Assembly: GCA_016194835.1 (NCBI GenBank)
Contig: JACQAU010000048.1
Location: forward strand, 1 to 7,564
Source: Deltaproteobacteria bacterium
GTDB taxonomy: Bacteria; Bdellovibrionota; UBA1018
Reading direction: 5' to 3'
Length of the DNA stretch: 7,564 nt
Below the pieces are notes generated by a model. That model was not told the DNA's origin. It worked only from the letters and a program-made list of their open reading frames with translations, and did no database searches. Below are positions 1 to 6,277 of this stretch, in pieces. A program made the translations under genes and the position numbers. Position 1 is the stretch's first letter. Each line of letters opens with the position of its first letter.

Positions 1-13
1 AAAAAAAAAAAAA
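1..13. repeat. A13 homopolymer at window start
   Basis: The window opens with a run of 13 adenines before the first other base (T at 14). No stem-loop adjoins it on the visible side, so it cannot be called a terminator. It may simply be part of the AT-rich upstream region, or it may mark a place where assembly is less reliable. Confidence 0.6.
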
Positions 14-25
14 TCTGAAATATTT

Positions 26-53
26 TTGAAATAATCGAATCTTTCTAAATAAT
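26..53 (+). promoter_or_regulatory. weak sigma70-like promoter ahead of ntrY
   Basis: TTGAAA (26-31) and AATAAT (48-53) are separated by 16 bp, and each matches the bacterial consensus hexamer at 5 of 6 positions. The pair lies 43 bp before the chosen ntrY ATG, which suits transcription of ntrY-ntrX. The surrounding DNA is very AT-rich, so such matches arise easily by chance. No sigma-54 type -24/-12 element was seen here. Confidence 0.25.
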
Positions 54-96
54 TATCGTTCAAGATTCCCTCTTGCGCGAAAAGCAAGCTTGCGGC

Positions 97-687
97 ATGA
101 ATAATAAGATGGATTTGAGCAGTTCTTCGATAGAGTCAGTTTATTTAGATAAGAAAGAATCTAAAAAAAGAAAACGAGAGTGGATTGCTATCGTTTTTTT
201 GATTTTTATTCTCTTTGTGCTCACCTTTGCTGAATTTCGGCTTAGTAAGCTCTCTAGCTCACTTCCTTTTGTGAATTCTATCTTTTTTTTCGGGTTGTTA
301 AATATCAATTTAATTTTACTCATTGCATTGGTTTGGTTGGTTTTTAGAAATATTGGCAAGCTCTTTATTGAAAGAAGACGAAAGATTCTTGGTTCTAGGC
401 TTAAAACAAAGTTAGTTATTGCATTTTTATCTATTTCAATAATTCCAACTTTAGTGTTGTTTGTGGTTTCTGCAACTTATATTAACTCTAGTTTTGATAA
501 GTGGTTTTCTATAAAGATTCAGAATACTTTTGATGTCGCGTTAGAAATTACACAAATCTATTATCGAAATACAGATCAAACGGCGATGCATTTTTCAGAG
601 CATTTGTCTAAAGGGATCTCAGAACAGCTTAAAAGTAAGTTTTCATTTAAAGATTTAGATCCTTTCAAAAAATTTTCTATCCCGTGA
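97..687 (+). CDS. ntrY: NtrY-like sensor kinase, N-terminal membrane fragment (frameshifted)
   Basis: This is the membrane-anchoring part of an NtrY-type sensor histidine kinase. After a basic segment (KKRKREW) come three hydrophobic helices, at about residues 30-45, 61-83 and 106-128 counted from the ATG at 97. They are joined by LSSSLPFVNS and by a basic FIERRRKILGSRLKTKL linker, the usual NtrY layout. After helix 3 only about 60 residues of extracytoplasmic sequence follow before TGA at 685-687. The missing continuation (helix 4, HAMP, kinase) is in the +1 frame just downstream, so this is one half of a broken gene. The start is uncertain: TTG at 73 and ATG at 109 are also in frame, and none has a good Shine-Dalgarno sequence. 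ATG at 97 was chosen as a compromise. If translated alone, the product would be a membrane protein with no catalytic domain. Confidence 0.75.
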   Translation: MNNKMDLSSSSIESVYLDKKESKKRKREWIAIVFLIFILFVLTFAEFRLSKLSSSLPFVNSIFFFGLLNINLILLIALVWLVFRNIGKLFIERRRKILGSRLKTKLVIAFLSISIIPTLVLFVVSATYINSSFDKWFSIKIQNTFDVALEITQIYYRNTDQTAMHFSEHLSKGISEQLKSKFSFKDLDPFKKFSIP

Positions 688-690
688 AAT
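656..690 (+). other. ntrY frame junction (shift at A6 tract plus probable internal deletion)
   Basis: The upstream reading frame ends at TGA 685-687, while the kinase frame is open from 659, just after TAG 656-658. Within this overlap lies an A6 tract (667-672) followed by T4. Reading the kinase frame from 662 gives LSKNFLSREIANVSDDYKA and then the Asn-Pro-Leu-Lys-Tyr-Pro stretch that leads into helix 4. That is what NtrY proteins carry just before this helix. Removing one base here would fuse the halves into a protein of about 550 residues. Even then only about 85 residues would separate helices 3 and 4, far fewer than is usual in this family. A single deletion of a length not divisible by three is the simplest explanation (inference). 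Slippage on A6 or a base error could explain the frame change, but not the missing domain. Confidence 0.65.
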
Positions 691-739
691 AGCAAACGTT
701 TCTGATGACTATAAGGCCATTAATCCTCTTAAATATCCC

Positions 740-1744
740 ATGAAAACTGTTTATTTACTTATTTTGATCATGATCACGTTAGTTATAATTTTTGTGTCTA
801 TTTGGGTGGGGCTTTATATTGCACGAGAGCTCACGGTTCCTCTCGAAAGACTTGTTTATGGTGCACAAGCTGTTGGATCAGGAAACTTAGATGTTTCTAT
901 CAAAGGCTCAGGACATGATGAAATTACCGTTTTAGTAGATTCATTTAATCAAATGACAAAAGATTTGAGAGATAATCGTGAAAGGCTCATGAAGGCACAA
1001 AGAGAGCTTGCATGGCGAGAAGTTGCAAGAAGAATTGCACATGAAATTAAAAACCCACTCACACCTATTAAACTTTCTGCTCAAAGACTCCAAAGAAAGA
1101 TTGGAGATTATCAGGGCACGGAAAACACACTACTTAAAGAATGCACAGAAACAATCATCAAACATGTTGATGAAATGAAAGAGCTTGTTAACGAATTTTC
1201 AAATTTTGCCCGCTTTCCTGTGGCTTCGCTCACGCCTAATGATTTAAATCAAGCTTTGAACGAAGTTGTTCAGCTTTTTAAACAAGCACATACACAAATT
1301 CAATTTGAATTTTTACCTAATTCGAAATTACCTGTTTTTGATTTTGATCGGGATCAATTAAAAAGAGTTTTAATGAATTTGCTTGATAATGGTGTTTCAG
1401 CTCTTTCTTCAAGTAGTTGTGAAACAAATAAGAAAATTCAAATCAAAACGAACTATAATGAGAGTTTAGGCATTGCTGCTATTACAGTTCAAGATAGTGG
1501 TCCTGGAATATCTGAAAAAGTAAAGACTAGGATTTTTGAACCTTATTTTTCTACTAAATCAGGTGGTACAGGGTTGGGTTTGGCCATTGTCAAAAGAATT
1601 ATTAATGACCATGATGGATTTATCAGAGTTCATTCTGTCGTAGGAGAGGGTACACAGTTTATAATTGAACTACCAACACGCATTCGCCAAATGGATATAA
1701 AATTAAATACAACAAATAAATTACATGATACGGCTAAAGAATGA
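740..1744 (+). CDS. ntrY: NtrY-like sensor histidine kinase, C-terminal part (TM-HAMP-HisKA-HATPase)
   Basis: This encodes the signalling half of an NtrY-type histidine kinase, which would autophosphorylate and pass the phosphate to NtrX, encoded next. From the ATG at 740 the order is: a transmembrane helix (about 5-27), HAMP (about 28-80, starting ARELTVPLERL), and HisKA with the H box ARRIAHEIKNPLTPIK (phospho-accepting His101). The ATPase domain follows, with N box (Asn213-Asn217), G1 box DSGPG (252-256), F box FEPYFSTK (266-273) and G2 box GGTGLGL (275-281). No PAS domain lies between HAMP and HisKA, although many NtrY proteins have one. All catalytic motifs are intact. The frame is open upstream to 659, and ATG 740 has no Shine-Dalgarno sequence, so it may be only the first Met inside a broken gene. 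Its stop overlaps the ntrX start as ATGA. Function as a stand-alone protein is uncertain. Confidence 0.85.
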   Translation: MKTVYLLILIMITLVIIFVSIWVGLYIARELTVPLERLVYGAQAVGSGNLDVSIKGSGHDEITVLVDSFNQMTKDLRDNRERLMKAQRELAWREVARRIAHEIKNPLTPIKLSAQRLQRKIGDYQGTENTLLKECTETIIKHVDEMKELVNEFSNFARFPVASLTPNDLNQALNEVVQLFKQAHTQIQFEFLPNSKLPVFDFDRDQLKRVLMNLLDNGVSALSSSSCETNKKIQIKTNYNESLGIAAITVQDSGPGISEKVKTRIFEPYFSTKSGGTGLGLAIVKRIINDHDGFIRVHSVVGEGTQFIIELPTRIRQMDIKLNTTNKLHDTAKE

Positions 1745-3114
1745 GGTCGGTTTTAATAATAGACGACGAGTTATCTATACAACAGTCCTTATTGGGCGCA
1801 CTTGGTGACGAAGGCTATAGAGTTAGTTTGGCATCAAATGGCAAAGAGGGACTTGAAACTCTTAGAAAATCATATCATGACGCGGTTCTTTTAGATATTT
1901 GGATGTCAGAACTGGATGGAATTGAAACATTAAAACTTATTAAGTCAGAGTGGCCGTCATTGATCGTTATTATGATGTCTGGTCATGGGACTATTGAAAC
2001 GGCGGTTAGGGCTACTAAATTAGGGGCCTTTGATTTTCTTGAGAAGCCACTTTCACTAGAAAGGCTTTTAGTAATTTTGCAAAATGCTTGGAGTCTTTCT
2101 GATTTACGGAGAGAAAATCAAGCACTAAGAAGCCGTGTTGAAAAAACCAAGTTTATTGTTGGATGTAGTCAAGCCATGAAGCAAATTCAAGAAGTTATCG
2201 AAAAAGTTGCTCCCACCATGGGGTCTGTTTTGATTACTGGAGAAAATGGGACTGGAAAAGAACTTATTGCTCAAAGTATACATGCGCATTCCCAGAGATT
2301 TAATAAACCTTTTATTACTGTAAATTGTGCTGCAATTCCAGAAGAGCTTATTGAAAGTGAACTTTTTGGTCACGAAAAAGGTGCTTTTACTGGAGCAACG
2401 CAATTAAGGCGTGGCAAATTTGATTTGGCTAATGGTGGGACTCTATTTTTAGATGAAATTGGAGACATGTCTTTTAAAACTCAGGCAAAGATTTTGAGGA
2501 TTTTACAAGAACAAAAATTTGAGCGGATTGGCGGTTCTGAAGTTATTTCTATCGATGTTCGTATTATTGCTGCAACTAATAAGGATCTAAAGGCAGCCAT
2601 TCAAAATGGTTTATTTAGAGAGGATTTATTTTATAGACTAAATGTTATACCAATTCAGCTTCCGCCCATAAGGGATCGGAAAGAAGATATCACTATATTA
2701 GCAGAACATTTTATAAATGAATTTTCTACGGCTTATCAAAGAAAGAAACGAGAGTTAACCCAAGAAGCTATAAGTTTACTCATGTCTTATCAGTGGCCCG
2801 GCAATGTTAGGGAATTGAGAAATTTGATTGAACGTGTCATGATTTTAACTCATGTTGATGAAGATGGACTCCCAATTAGTGTAGGAGCTCTGTTAGAAAA
2901 CATGAAAGAAGAATATCAGACAATCTCTATACCTATGGAAATATCTAAGAGTGAATCTCAAAAATTAAAAGACGCCCGTCAGGAGTTTGAAAAGCAATTT
3001 ATTCTAAAAACTCTCAACGAACAGGAATGGAACGTTTCTAAAACTGCCGATGTGCTTGATGTTGAGCGAAGTCATTTGCACAAAAAAATAAAAACATATG
3101 GGATTGAGATGTAG
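1741..3114 (+). CDS. ntrX: NtrX, sigma-54-dependent response regulator
   Basis: A complete 457-residue regulator of the NtrC family, partner of NtrY. The receiver domain (about 1-118) has the acidic pair Asp8-Asp9, phospho-acceptor Asp52, Ser80 and Lys102. The AAA+ domain (about 138-370) has Walker A GENGTGKE (167-174), GAFTGA (214-219), which contacts sigma-54, Walker B GTLFLDE (233-239), the arginine-rich LFREDLFYRL segment and WPGNVREL. A Fis-type helix-turn-helix ends the protein (NVSKTADVLDVERSHLHKKIK). Domain order and length are normal for the family. ATG 1741 overlaps the ntrY stop by 4 bp and has only a weak purine-rich AAAGA upstream, so translation is probably coupled to the kinase frame. 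GAFTGA is degenerate in some alphaproteobacterial NtrX proteins but is intact here, so true sigma-54 activation is likely. NtrX is preferred to NtrC because of the NtrY-like partner. Confidence 0.92.
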   Translation: MRSVLIIDDELSIQQSLLGALGDEGYRVSLASNGKEGLETLRKSYHDAVLLDIWMSELDGIETLKLIKSEWPSLIVIMMSGHGTIETAVRATKLGAFDFLEKPLSLERLLVILQNAWSLSDLRRENQALRSRVEKTKFIVGCSQAMKQIQEVIEKVAPTMGSVLITGENGTGKELIAQSIHAHSQRFNKPFITVNCAAIPEELIESELFGHEKGAFTGATQLRRGKFDLANGGTLFLDEIGDMSFKTQAKILRILQEQKFERIGGSEVISIDVRIIAATNKDLKAAIQNGLFREDLFYRLNVIPIQLPPIRDRKEDITILAEHFINEFSTAYQRKKRELTQEAISLLMSYQWPGNVRELRNLIERVMILTHVDEDGLPISVGALLENMKEEYQTISIPMEISKSESQKLKDARQEFEKQFILKTLNEQEWNVSKTADVLDVERSHLHKKIKTYGIEM

Positions 3115-3120
3115 CGCAGC

Positions 3121-3726
3121 TTAGTTGGTTTTTGCAAATAATCCCAAATAAATGCCAACTGCAACAGAGACATTGAGTGATTGTATTTTATGTTGTGGTG
3201 GGATTTTACTTAGCACATCACATGACTCTAAGGTAAGTCTACGCAGGCCTTTTTCTTCGTTTCCAAACAAAATGAGCCAATTACGATCTTGTTGGAGAGA
3301 AAAAACAGCCTCTCCCTCGTGCTCAGAGGTACCCAAAACCCAAAGACCGGCTTCTTTTGCAAACTTTAGTGACCTTGCTAGGTTTTTCTCAATGCTAAAT
3401 GTCACATGTTCGATTCCACCCGATGCGGTATCATAAGCAACTTCTGTAAGTGGAGAGGACCGCTCTTCGGTGAGCAGTATCCCCTTTACACCAAAAAAAG
3501 CAGCGGTTCTAAAAATAGCACCTACATTTCTAGGATCTTGCACACAATCAAGCCCGAGCCAAACACCATGGTGCTTTTTGTCAGTTTTAAAAAGCTCTTC
3601 TAAATCTACCTCTTTTTTTGGAAGTACAAGAGCCAACGAGTGATCCTGTTTAACCTCTAAGACGTCGCTTGGCCTTTTTTCTAAAACGGCTTCGATACTA
3701 TGTGGATTTTTTAATGACAGCTTCAC
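3121..3726 (-). CDS. rlmB: SpoU/TrmH-family RNA 2'-O-methyltransferase, RlmB-like, short N-domain
   Basis: A SPOUT-superfamily enzyme that would transfer a methyl group from SAM to a ribose 2'-OH, most likely on 23S rRNA as RlmB does. Motif 1 is DPRNVGAIFRTAAFFG (64-79) with Asn67 and Arg73. DTASGGIEHV (99-108) is RlmB-like. Motif 2 is FGNEEKGL (154-161) and motif 3 is IPPQHKIQSLNVSVA (175-189), both complete. The catalytic domain is normal, but the N-terminal substrate-binding domain spans only about 50 residues. The opening NPHSIEAVLEKRP segment passes almost directly to the linker ahead of motif 1, making 201 residues against about 245 in the family. The start is GTG at 3726; GTGA overlaps the pyrF stop by 4 bp, implying translational coupling. 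The exact RNA target is not certain: TrmH or another SpoU paralogue is possible. Confidence 0.85.
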   Translation of the reverse strand: MKLSLKNPHSIEAVLEKRPSDVLEVKQDHSLALVLPKKEVDLEELFKTDKKHHGVWLGLDCVQDPRNVGAIFRTAAFFGVKGILLTEERSSPLTEVAYDTASGGIEHVTFSIEKNLARSLKFAKEAGLWVLGTSEHEGEAVFSLQQDRNWLILFGNEEKGLRRLTLESCDVLSKIPPQHKIQSLNVSVAVGIYLGLFAKTN

Positions 3727-4433
3727 TGGCCAATATCTCTTAAAACCTGCTCTGTTATTTTTGCTGGATCATGTGTTTGTGTGATTGGTCTGCCAATCAC
3801 TATAGCATTGGCCCCTTCTTGGGAGGCTTGCTTGGGTGTCATTATCCGTGCTTGATCATGCGTGACACTTCCTTCTGGTCTGATACCAGGGATCACTAAG
3901 TAAAGATTTGGGTATTTTTTGCGTATGTGTATTAACTCATGAGCGGAACAGACAACGCCATCCACACCCCATAAATCAGCTTTTTCTATTAATCTGATTA
4001 CTGATTCAGAAATAGAACTTGCACTCCCGCTCAGTGCAATGGTTTGTGTATTCCATTCTCGTTCATCAAAAGAAGTTAATACGCTTACTCCTAGAGTTTT
4101 TGGTATTGGTGCGGGTAAGTGTTTTAGTTCTTCTTTAATAGCACCAAACATCTTTTCGCCTCCAGAGAGATGTGCTGTAAACATATCTGCTTTTAGCAGA
4201 GCTACTTGCTGGGCGGCTTTGGCTACAGTATTTGGAATGTCATAAAATTTGAGATCCAAAAAAGCACGATTTTTGTTTTCTTTTAGTTTTTTTACAAATG
4301 CAGACCCGGCACTTAAGTAAAGCTCGAGTCCTACTTTATAAATTACAGGGTAATTTTTTAACGTTTGGACAAGGTTCCACGCTGTGGTGTCGTTTGGAAA
4401 ATCTAAGGCTACTATTAGTTCTGTTTGGTTCAT
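3723..4433 (-). CDS. pyrF: orotidine 5'-phosphate decarboxylase
   Basis: PyrF catalyses the last step of UMP synthesis, decarboxylating orotidine 5'-monophosphate, in the cytoplasm. The 236-residue TIM-barrel protein has normal length for the bacterial group 1 enzyme. Visible signature residues are Asp11 (LIVALD), Lys33 (YKVGLE) and the catalytic Asp60-x-Lys62-x-x-Asp65 in FLDLKFYDIPNT. The phosphate-binding loops PGIRPEG and IVIGRPIT lie near the C-terminus. The ATG at 4433 directly follows the proS stop codon with no intergenic base. A strong Shine-Dalgarno sequence lies inside the proS 3' end, so the two genes are cotranscribed and probably coupled. Its own stop overlaps the start of the downstream methyltransferase. 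Confidence 0.96.
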   Translation of the reverse strand: MNQTELIVALDFPNDTTAWNLVQTLKNYPVIYKVGLELYLSAGSAFVKKLKENKNRAFLDLKFYDIPNTVAKAAQQVALLKADMFTAHLSGGEKMFGAIKEELKHLPAPIPKTLGVSVLTSFDEREWNTQTIALSGSASSISESVIRLIEKADLWGVDGVVCSAHELIHIRKKYPNLYLVIPGIRPEGSVTHDQARIMTPKQASQEGANAIVIGRPITQTHDPAKITEQVLRDIGQ

Positions 4434-5906
4434 CTAATAACTCCTGGCAACTAAGACTCGAATTGCGGGTTTTTTTGTCTGGCAAACTATACACTTTTCT
4501 TTTTCAGGGATTTCCTGAAATATCGAATCTAATGGCAAAACCCTGATTGTGGCTTTTGTTTCTTCTTTTATTTTGTTCTCACACACTGGGTCTTTACACC
4601 ATGCAGTCAAACAAAAACCACCTTTAGTTTCTATTGTTTGCTTAAATTCAGTATAAGAATATGTTTGAAAAGTATTCTGATCTCTAAATTTTTTAGCTTT
4701 TTCAAACAGGTCTTTTTGCATGGATACTAGGTGATTGGCAATTGTCTGTGGTAGGATGTCTAAAGATATAAATTCTTTTTTATCCAGATCCCTTCTGGCT
4801 AGCACGACTTGGTTTTTTTCTAAATCCTTAGGACCAAGCTCTAACCGTATAGGGACACCTAGTAATTCATACTCATGAAATTTCCAACCTGGTTGTTTTG
4901 TCTCATCAGCGTCTATATTAATTTTAATATTATAAGGAAGAGATTTGATTTCGTTCCTTTCGAGGATAGTTTTTGAAAGTTCTGTAGCTTTTTCTAAAAT
5001 TTTGTCTTTCATCTGTGCCTGAGCAAGAATTGGCACAATCACTATGTGCGTCTCTGCCAATCTTGGAGGTGCCACAAAACCTTTGTCATCAGAATGCGTC
5101 ATGATCAGTCCACCGATTAACCTTGTCGAAACTCCCCAACTTGTTTGATAGACGTGCTTTTGTTTACCGTCCTGATCTAAAAACATAGTGTCAAATGCCT
5201 TAGCAAAATTAGATGCTAAATTATGCGAGGTTCCAGCCTGTAGTGCTTTTTTGTCTTGCATCATTGATTCGATACTGTATGTTCTGAGCGCTCCAGCAAA
5301 TTTTTCACTTTCACTTTTTAAACCCATCCATACTGGCATAGCCAAAATTTCTTCAGCAAAATTTTTATAAACTTCGAGCATCTGTCTTGTTTTATTTTCT
5401 GCTTCTTCTAAACTGGTATGACATGTGTGACCTTCTTGCCAAAGAAACTCGGTAGTTCTTAAAAAAAGCTTTGTTTTCATCTCCCATCTCATGACGTTGC
5501 ACCACTGATTAATTAAAAGGGGTAAGTCTCTATAAGACTGGATCCACTTAGCAAACATGCTGTTAATAATAGTTTCAGAGGTTGGTCTTACAACGTATTT
5601 TTCTTCTAATTCTTTACCTCCTGCATAAGTTACCACGGCGCACTGCGGGGCAAAACCTTCGACATGTTGAGCTTCTTTTTTCAAAAAACTTTCCGGTATA
5701 AGCAATGGGAAATATGCATTTTTGGCGCCTGTTTTTTTTATTCTTTGATCAAGTTCTTTTTGTATATTTTCCCAGAGTGCATAACCGTTGGGACGGATTA
5801 CCATGCAGCCTTTGACGGGGCTATAGTCAGCAAGCTTTGCTTGTAACACTACGTCTTGGTACCACTCAGAAAAGTTCTCTGCTCGGGGTGTGATTTTTTC
5901 AGCCAT
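4434..5906 (-). CDS. proS: prolyl-tRNA synthetase, type 3 (archaeal/eukaryotic-like)
   Basis: A cytoplasmic class II aminoacyl-tRNA synthetase that charges tRNA-Pro. At 490 residues it is the short type 3 architecture. The N-terminus ITPRAENFSEWYQDVV is characteristic and fixes the start. Motif 1 runs into AYFPLLIP (about 64-71); RPTSE (107-111) and motif 2, Arg140-Trp-Glu to RTTEFLWQEGH (150-160), follow. GTSHNL (225-230) and a motif 3 region around GGLIMTHSDD complete the active site. An anticodon-binding domain follows (from about 285). The C-terminal domain has four probable zinc ligands, Cys437, Cys442, Cys472 and Cys475, and ends in ARSY. The terminal tyrosine is a hallmark of this type. 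The large editing insertion of typical proteobacterial ProS is absent. It heads the proS-pyrF-rlmB run; an 81-residue ORF lies 52 bp upstream on the same strand. The only nearby AGGAG is 14 nt from the ATG. Confidence 0.97.
   Translation of the reverse strand: MAEKITPRAENFSEWYQDVVLQAKLADYSPVKGCMVIRPNGYALWENIQKELDQRIKKTGAKNAYFPLLIPESFLKKEAQHVEGFAPQCAVVTYAGGKELEEKYVVRPTSETIINSMFAKWIQSYRDLPLLINQWCNVMRWEMKTKLFLRTTEFLWQEGHTCHTSLEEAENKTRQMLEVYKNFAEEILAMPVWMGLKSESEKFAGALRTYSIESMMQDKKALQAGTSHNLASNFAKAFDTMFLDQDGKQKHVYQTSWGVSTRLIGGLIMTHSDDKGFVAPPRLAETHIVIVPILAQAQMKDKILEKATELSKTILERNEIKSLPYNIKINIDADETKQPGWKFHEYELLGVPIRLELGPKDLEKNQVVLARRDLDKKEFISLDILPQTIANHLVSMQKDLFEKAKKFRDQNTFQTYSYTEFKQTIETKGGFCLTAWCKDPVCENKIKEETKATIRVLPLDSIFQEIPEKEKCIVCQTKKPAIRVLVARSY
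4441..4445 (-). promoter_or_regulatory. pyrF ribosome binding site inside proS
   Basis: On the minus strand AGGAG lies 7 nt before the pyrF ATG. It is made from the last proS codons (Arg-Ser-Tyr), just before the TAG stop. Spacing and match are close to ideal, which supports the ATG at 4433 as the start. It is the best Shine-Dalgarno sequence seen in the window. Confidence 0.85.
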
Positions 5907-5919
5907 ATAATCAGTGTGA

Positions 5920-5938
5920 TCTCCTAAAATATAGGAAA
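5920..5938 (-). promoter_or_regulatory. hairpin enclosing the proS Shine-Dalgarno sequence
   Basis: Read on the minus strand, TTTCCTA (5938-5932) can pair with TAGGAGA (5926-5920) around a 5-nt loop. This gives a 7-bp stem with one G-U pair. The only plausible proS Shine-Dalgarno sequence, AGGAG (5925-5921), is wholly inside the stem and lies an unusually long 14 nt from the ATG at 5906. This could dampen proS translation. It is not a terminator, because the T run precedes the stem. Its functional role is inferred only from the sequence. Confidence 0.3.
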
Positions 5939-5958
5939 AATCAACTGATATTAGATGC

Positions 5959-6204
5959 TTATCTGGGCGAAGTAGGCTCTAACAACATAGCTGCCTGATG
6001 ATCCAGTTTTTCAAGGATCTTTGGAGCTAACTGTTTCAAAAACCAAGTTCTCAAACCACTAATTGCCTTTATTTCTTCAGGAGTCAAAATTAGTTCAGAC
6101 GATACATCGTTATCAGTAGTGGTTACTTCACCACGTCTTACTTGTTTTATAAAGCGCGCTTTTTCGGCAGGTGTGCTAAATTTTATACTGTTAACTCCAA
6201 ACAT
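5959..6204 (-). CDS. hypothetical protein, 81 residues
   Basis: I do not recognise this protein. It is soluble-looking and charged, without a signal peptide, transmembrane segment or cysteine. A basic N-terminal part (STPAEKARFIKQVRRGE, 10-26) is followed by an acidic/Thr-Ser stretch, then a predicted helical region from LTPEEIKAISGLRTWF (40-55) to about residue 75, and a Pro-rich end. The ATG at 6204 is the first possible start, because an in-frame TAG lies just upstream, but it lacks a Shine-Dalgarno sequence. It points the same way as proS, 52 bp upstream of it, and is divergent from the ATPase gene. A perfect TATAAT on its strand (6288-6283) could serve its promoter, leaving a leader of about 70 nt. 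The natural amino acid composition favours a real gene, but a chance ORF remains possible. Confidence 0.5.
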   Translation of the reverse strand: MFGVNSIKFSTPAEKARFIKQVRRGEVTTTDNDVSSELILTPEEIKAISGLRTWFLKQLAPKILEKLDHQAAMLLEPTSPR

Positions 6205-6277
6205 GCTCTAAACTAGTTCTACGGTTTTACGGGACTCCGTAACAATCGTTGACTTCATCTGGCGTTCCGCCTGTATG

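Noticed and set aside
84..93. Perfect 10-bp palindrome GCAAGCTTGC before the ntrY ATG
   Set aside because: It is short, isolated and without a T run, and it overlaps a possible N-terminal extension; it is not enough for an operator call.
3081..3094. T-rich run on the minus strand after the methyltransferase stop, as a terminator
   Set aside because: No GC-rich stem precedes it on that strand, and it lies within the ntrX coding sequence.
3123..3160. AGTTGG/CCAACT inverted repeat at the methyltransferase 3' end
   Set aside because: The arms are 6 bp with a 26-nt loop inside coding sequence; a chance match is likely.
4981..5060. TTGGCAC (5030-5036) as a sigma-54 -24 element
   Set aside because: No GC is present at the required -12 spacing, and it lies inside proS.
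6261..6271. GGCG-TTC-CGCC hairpin as a terminator
   Set aside because: The stem is only 4 bp and no T run follows on either strand.
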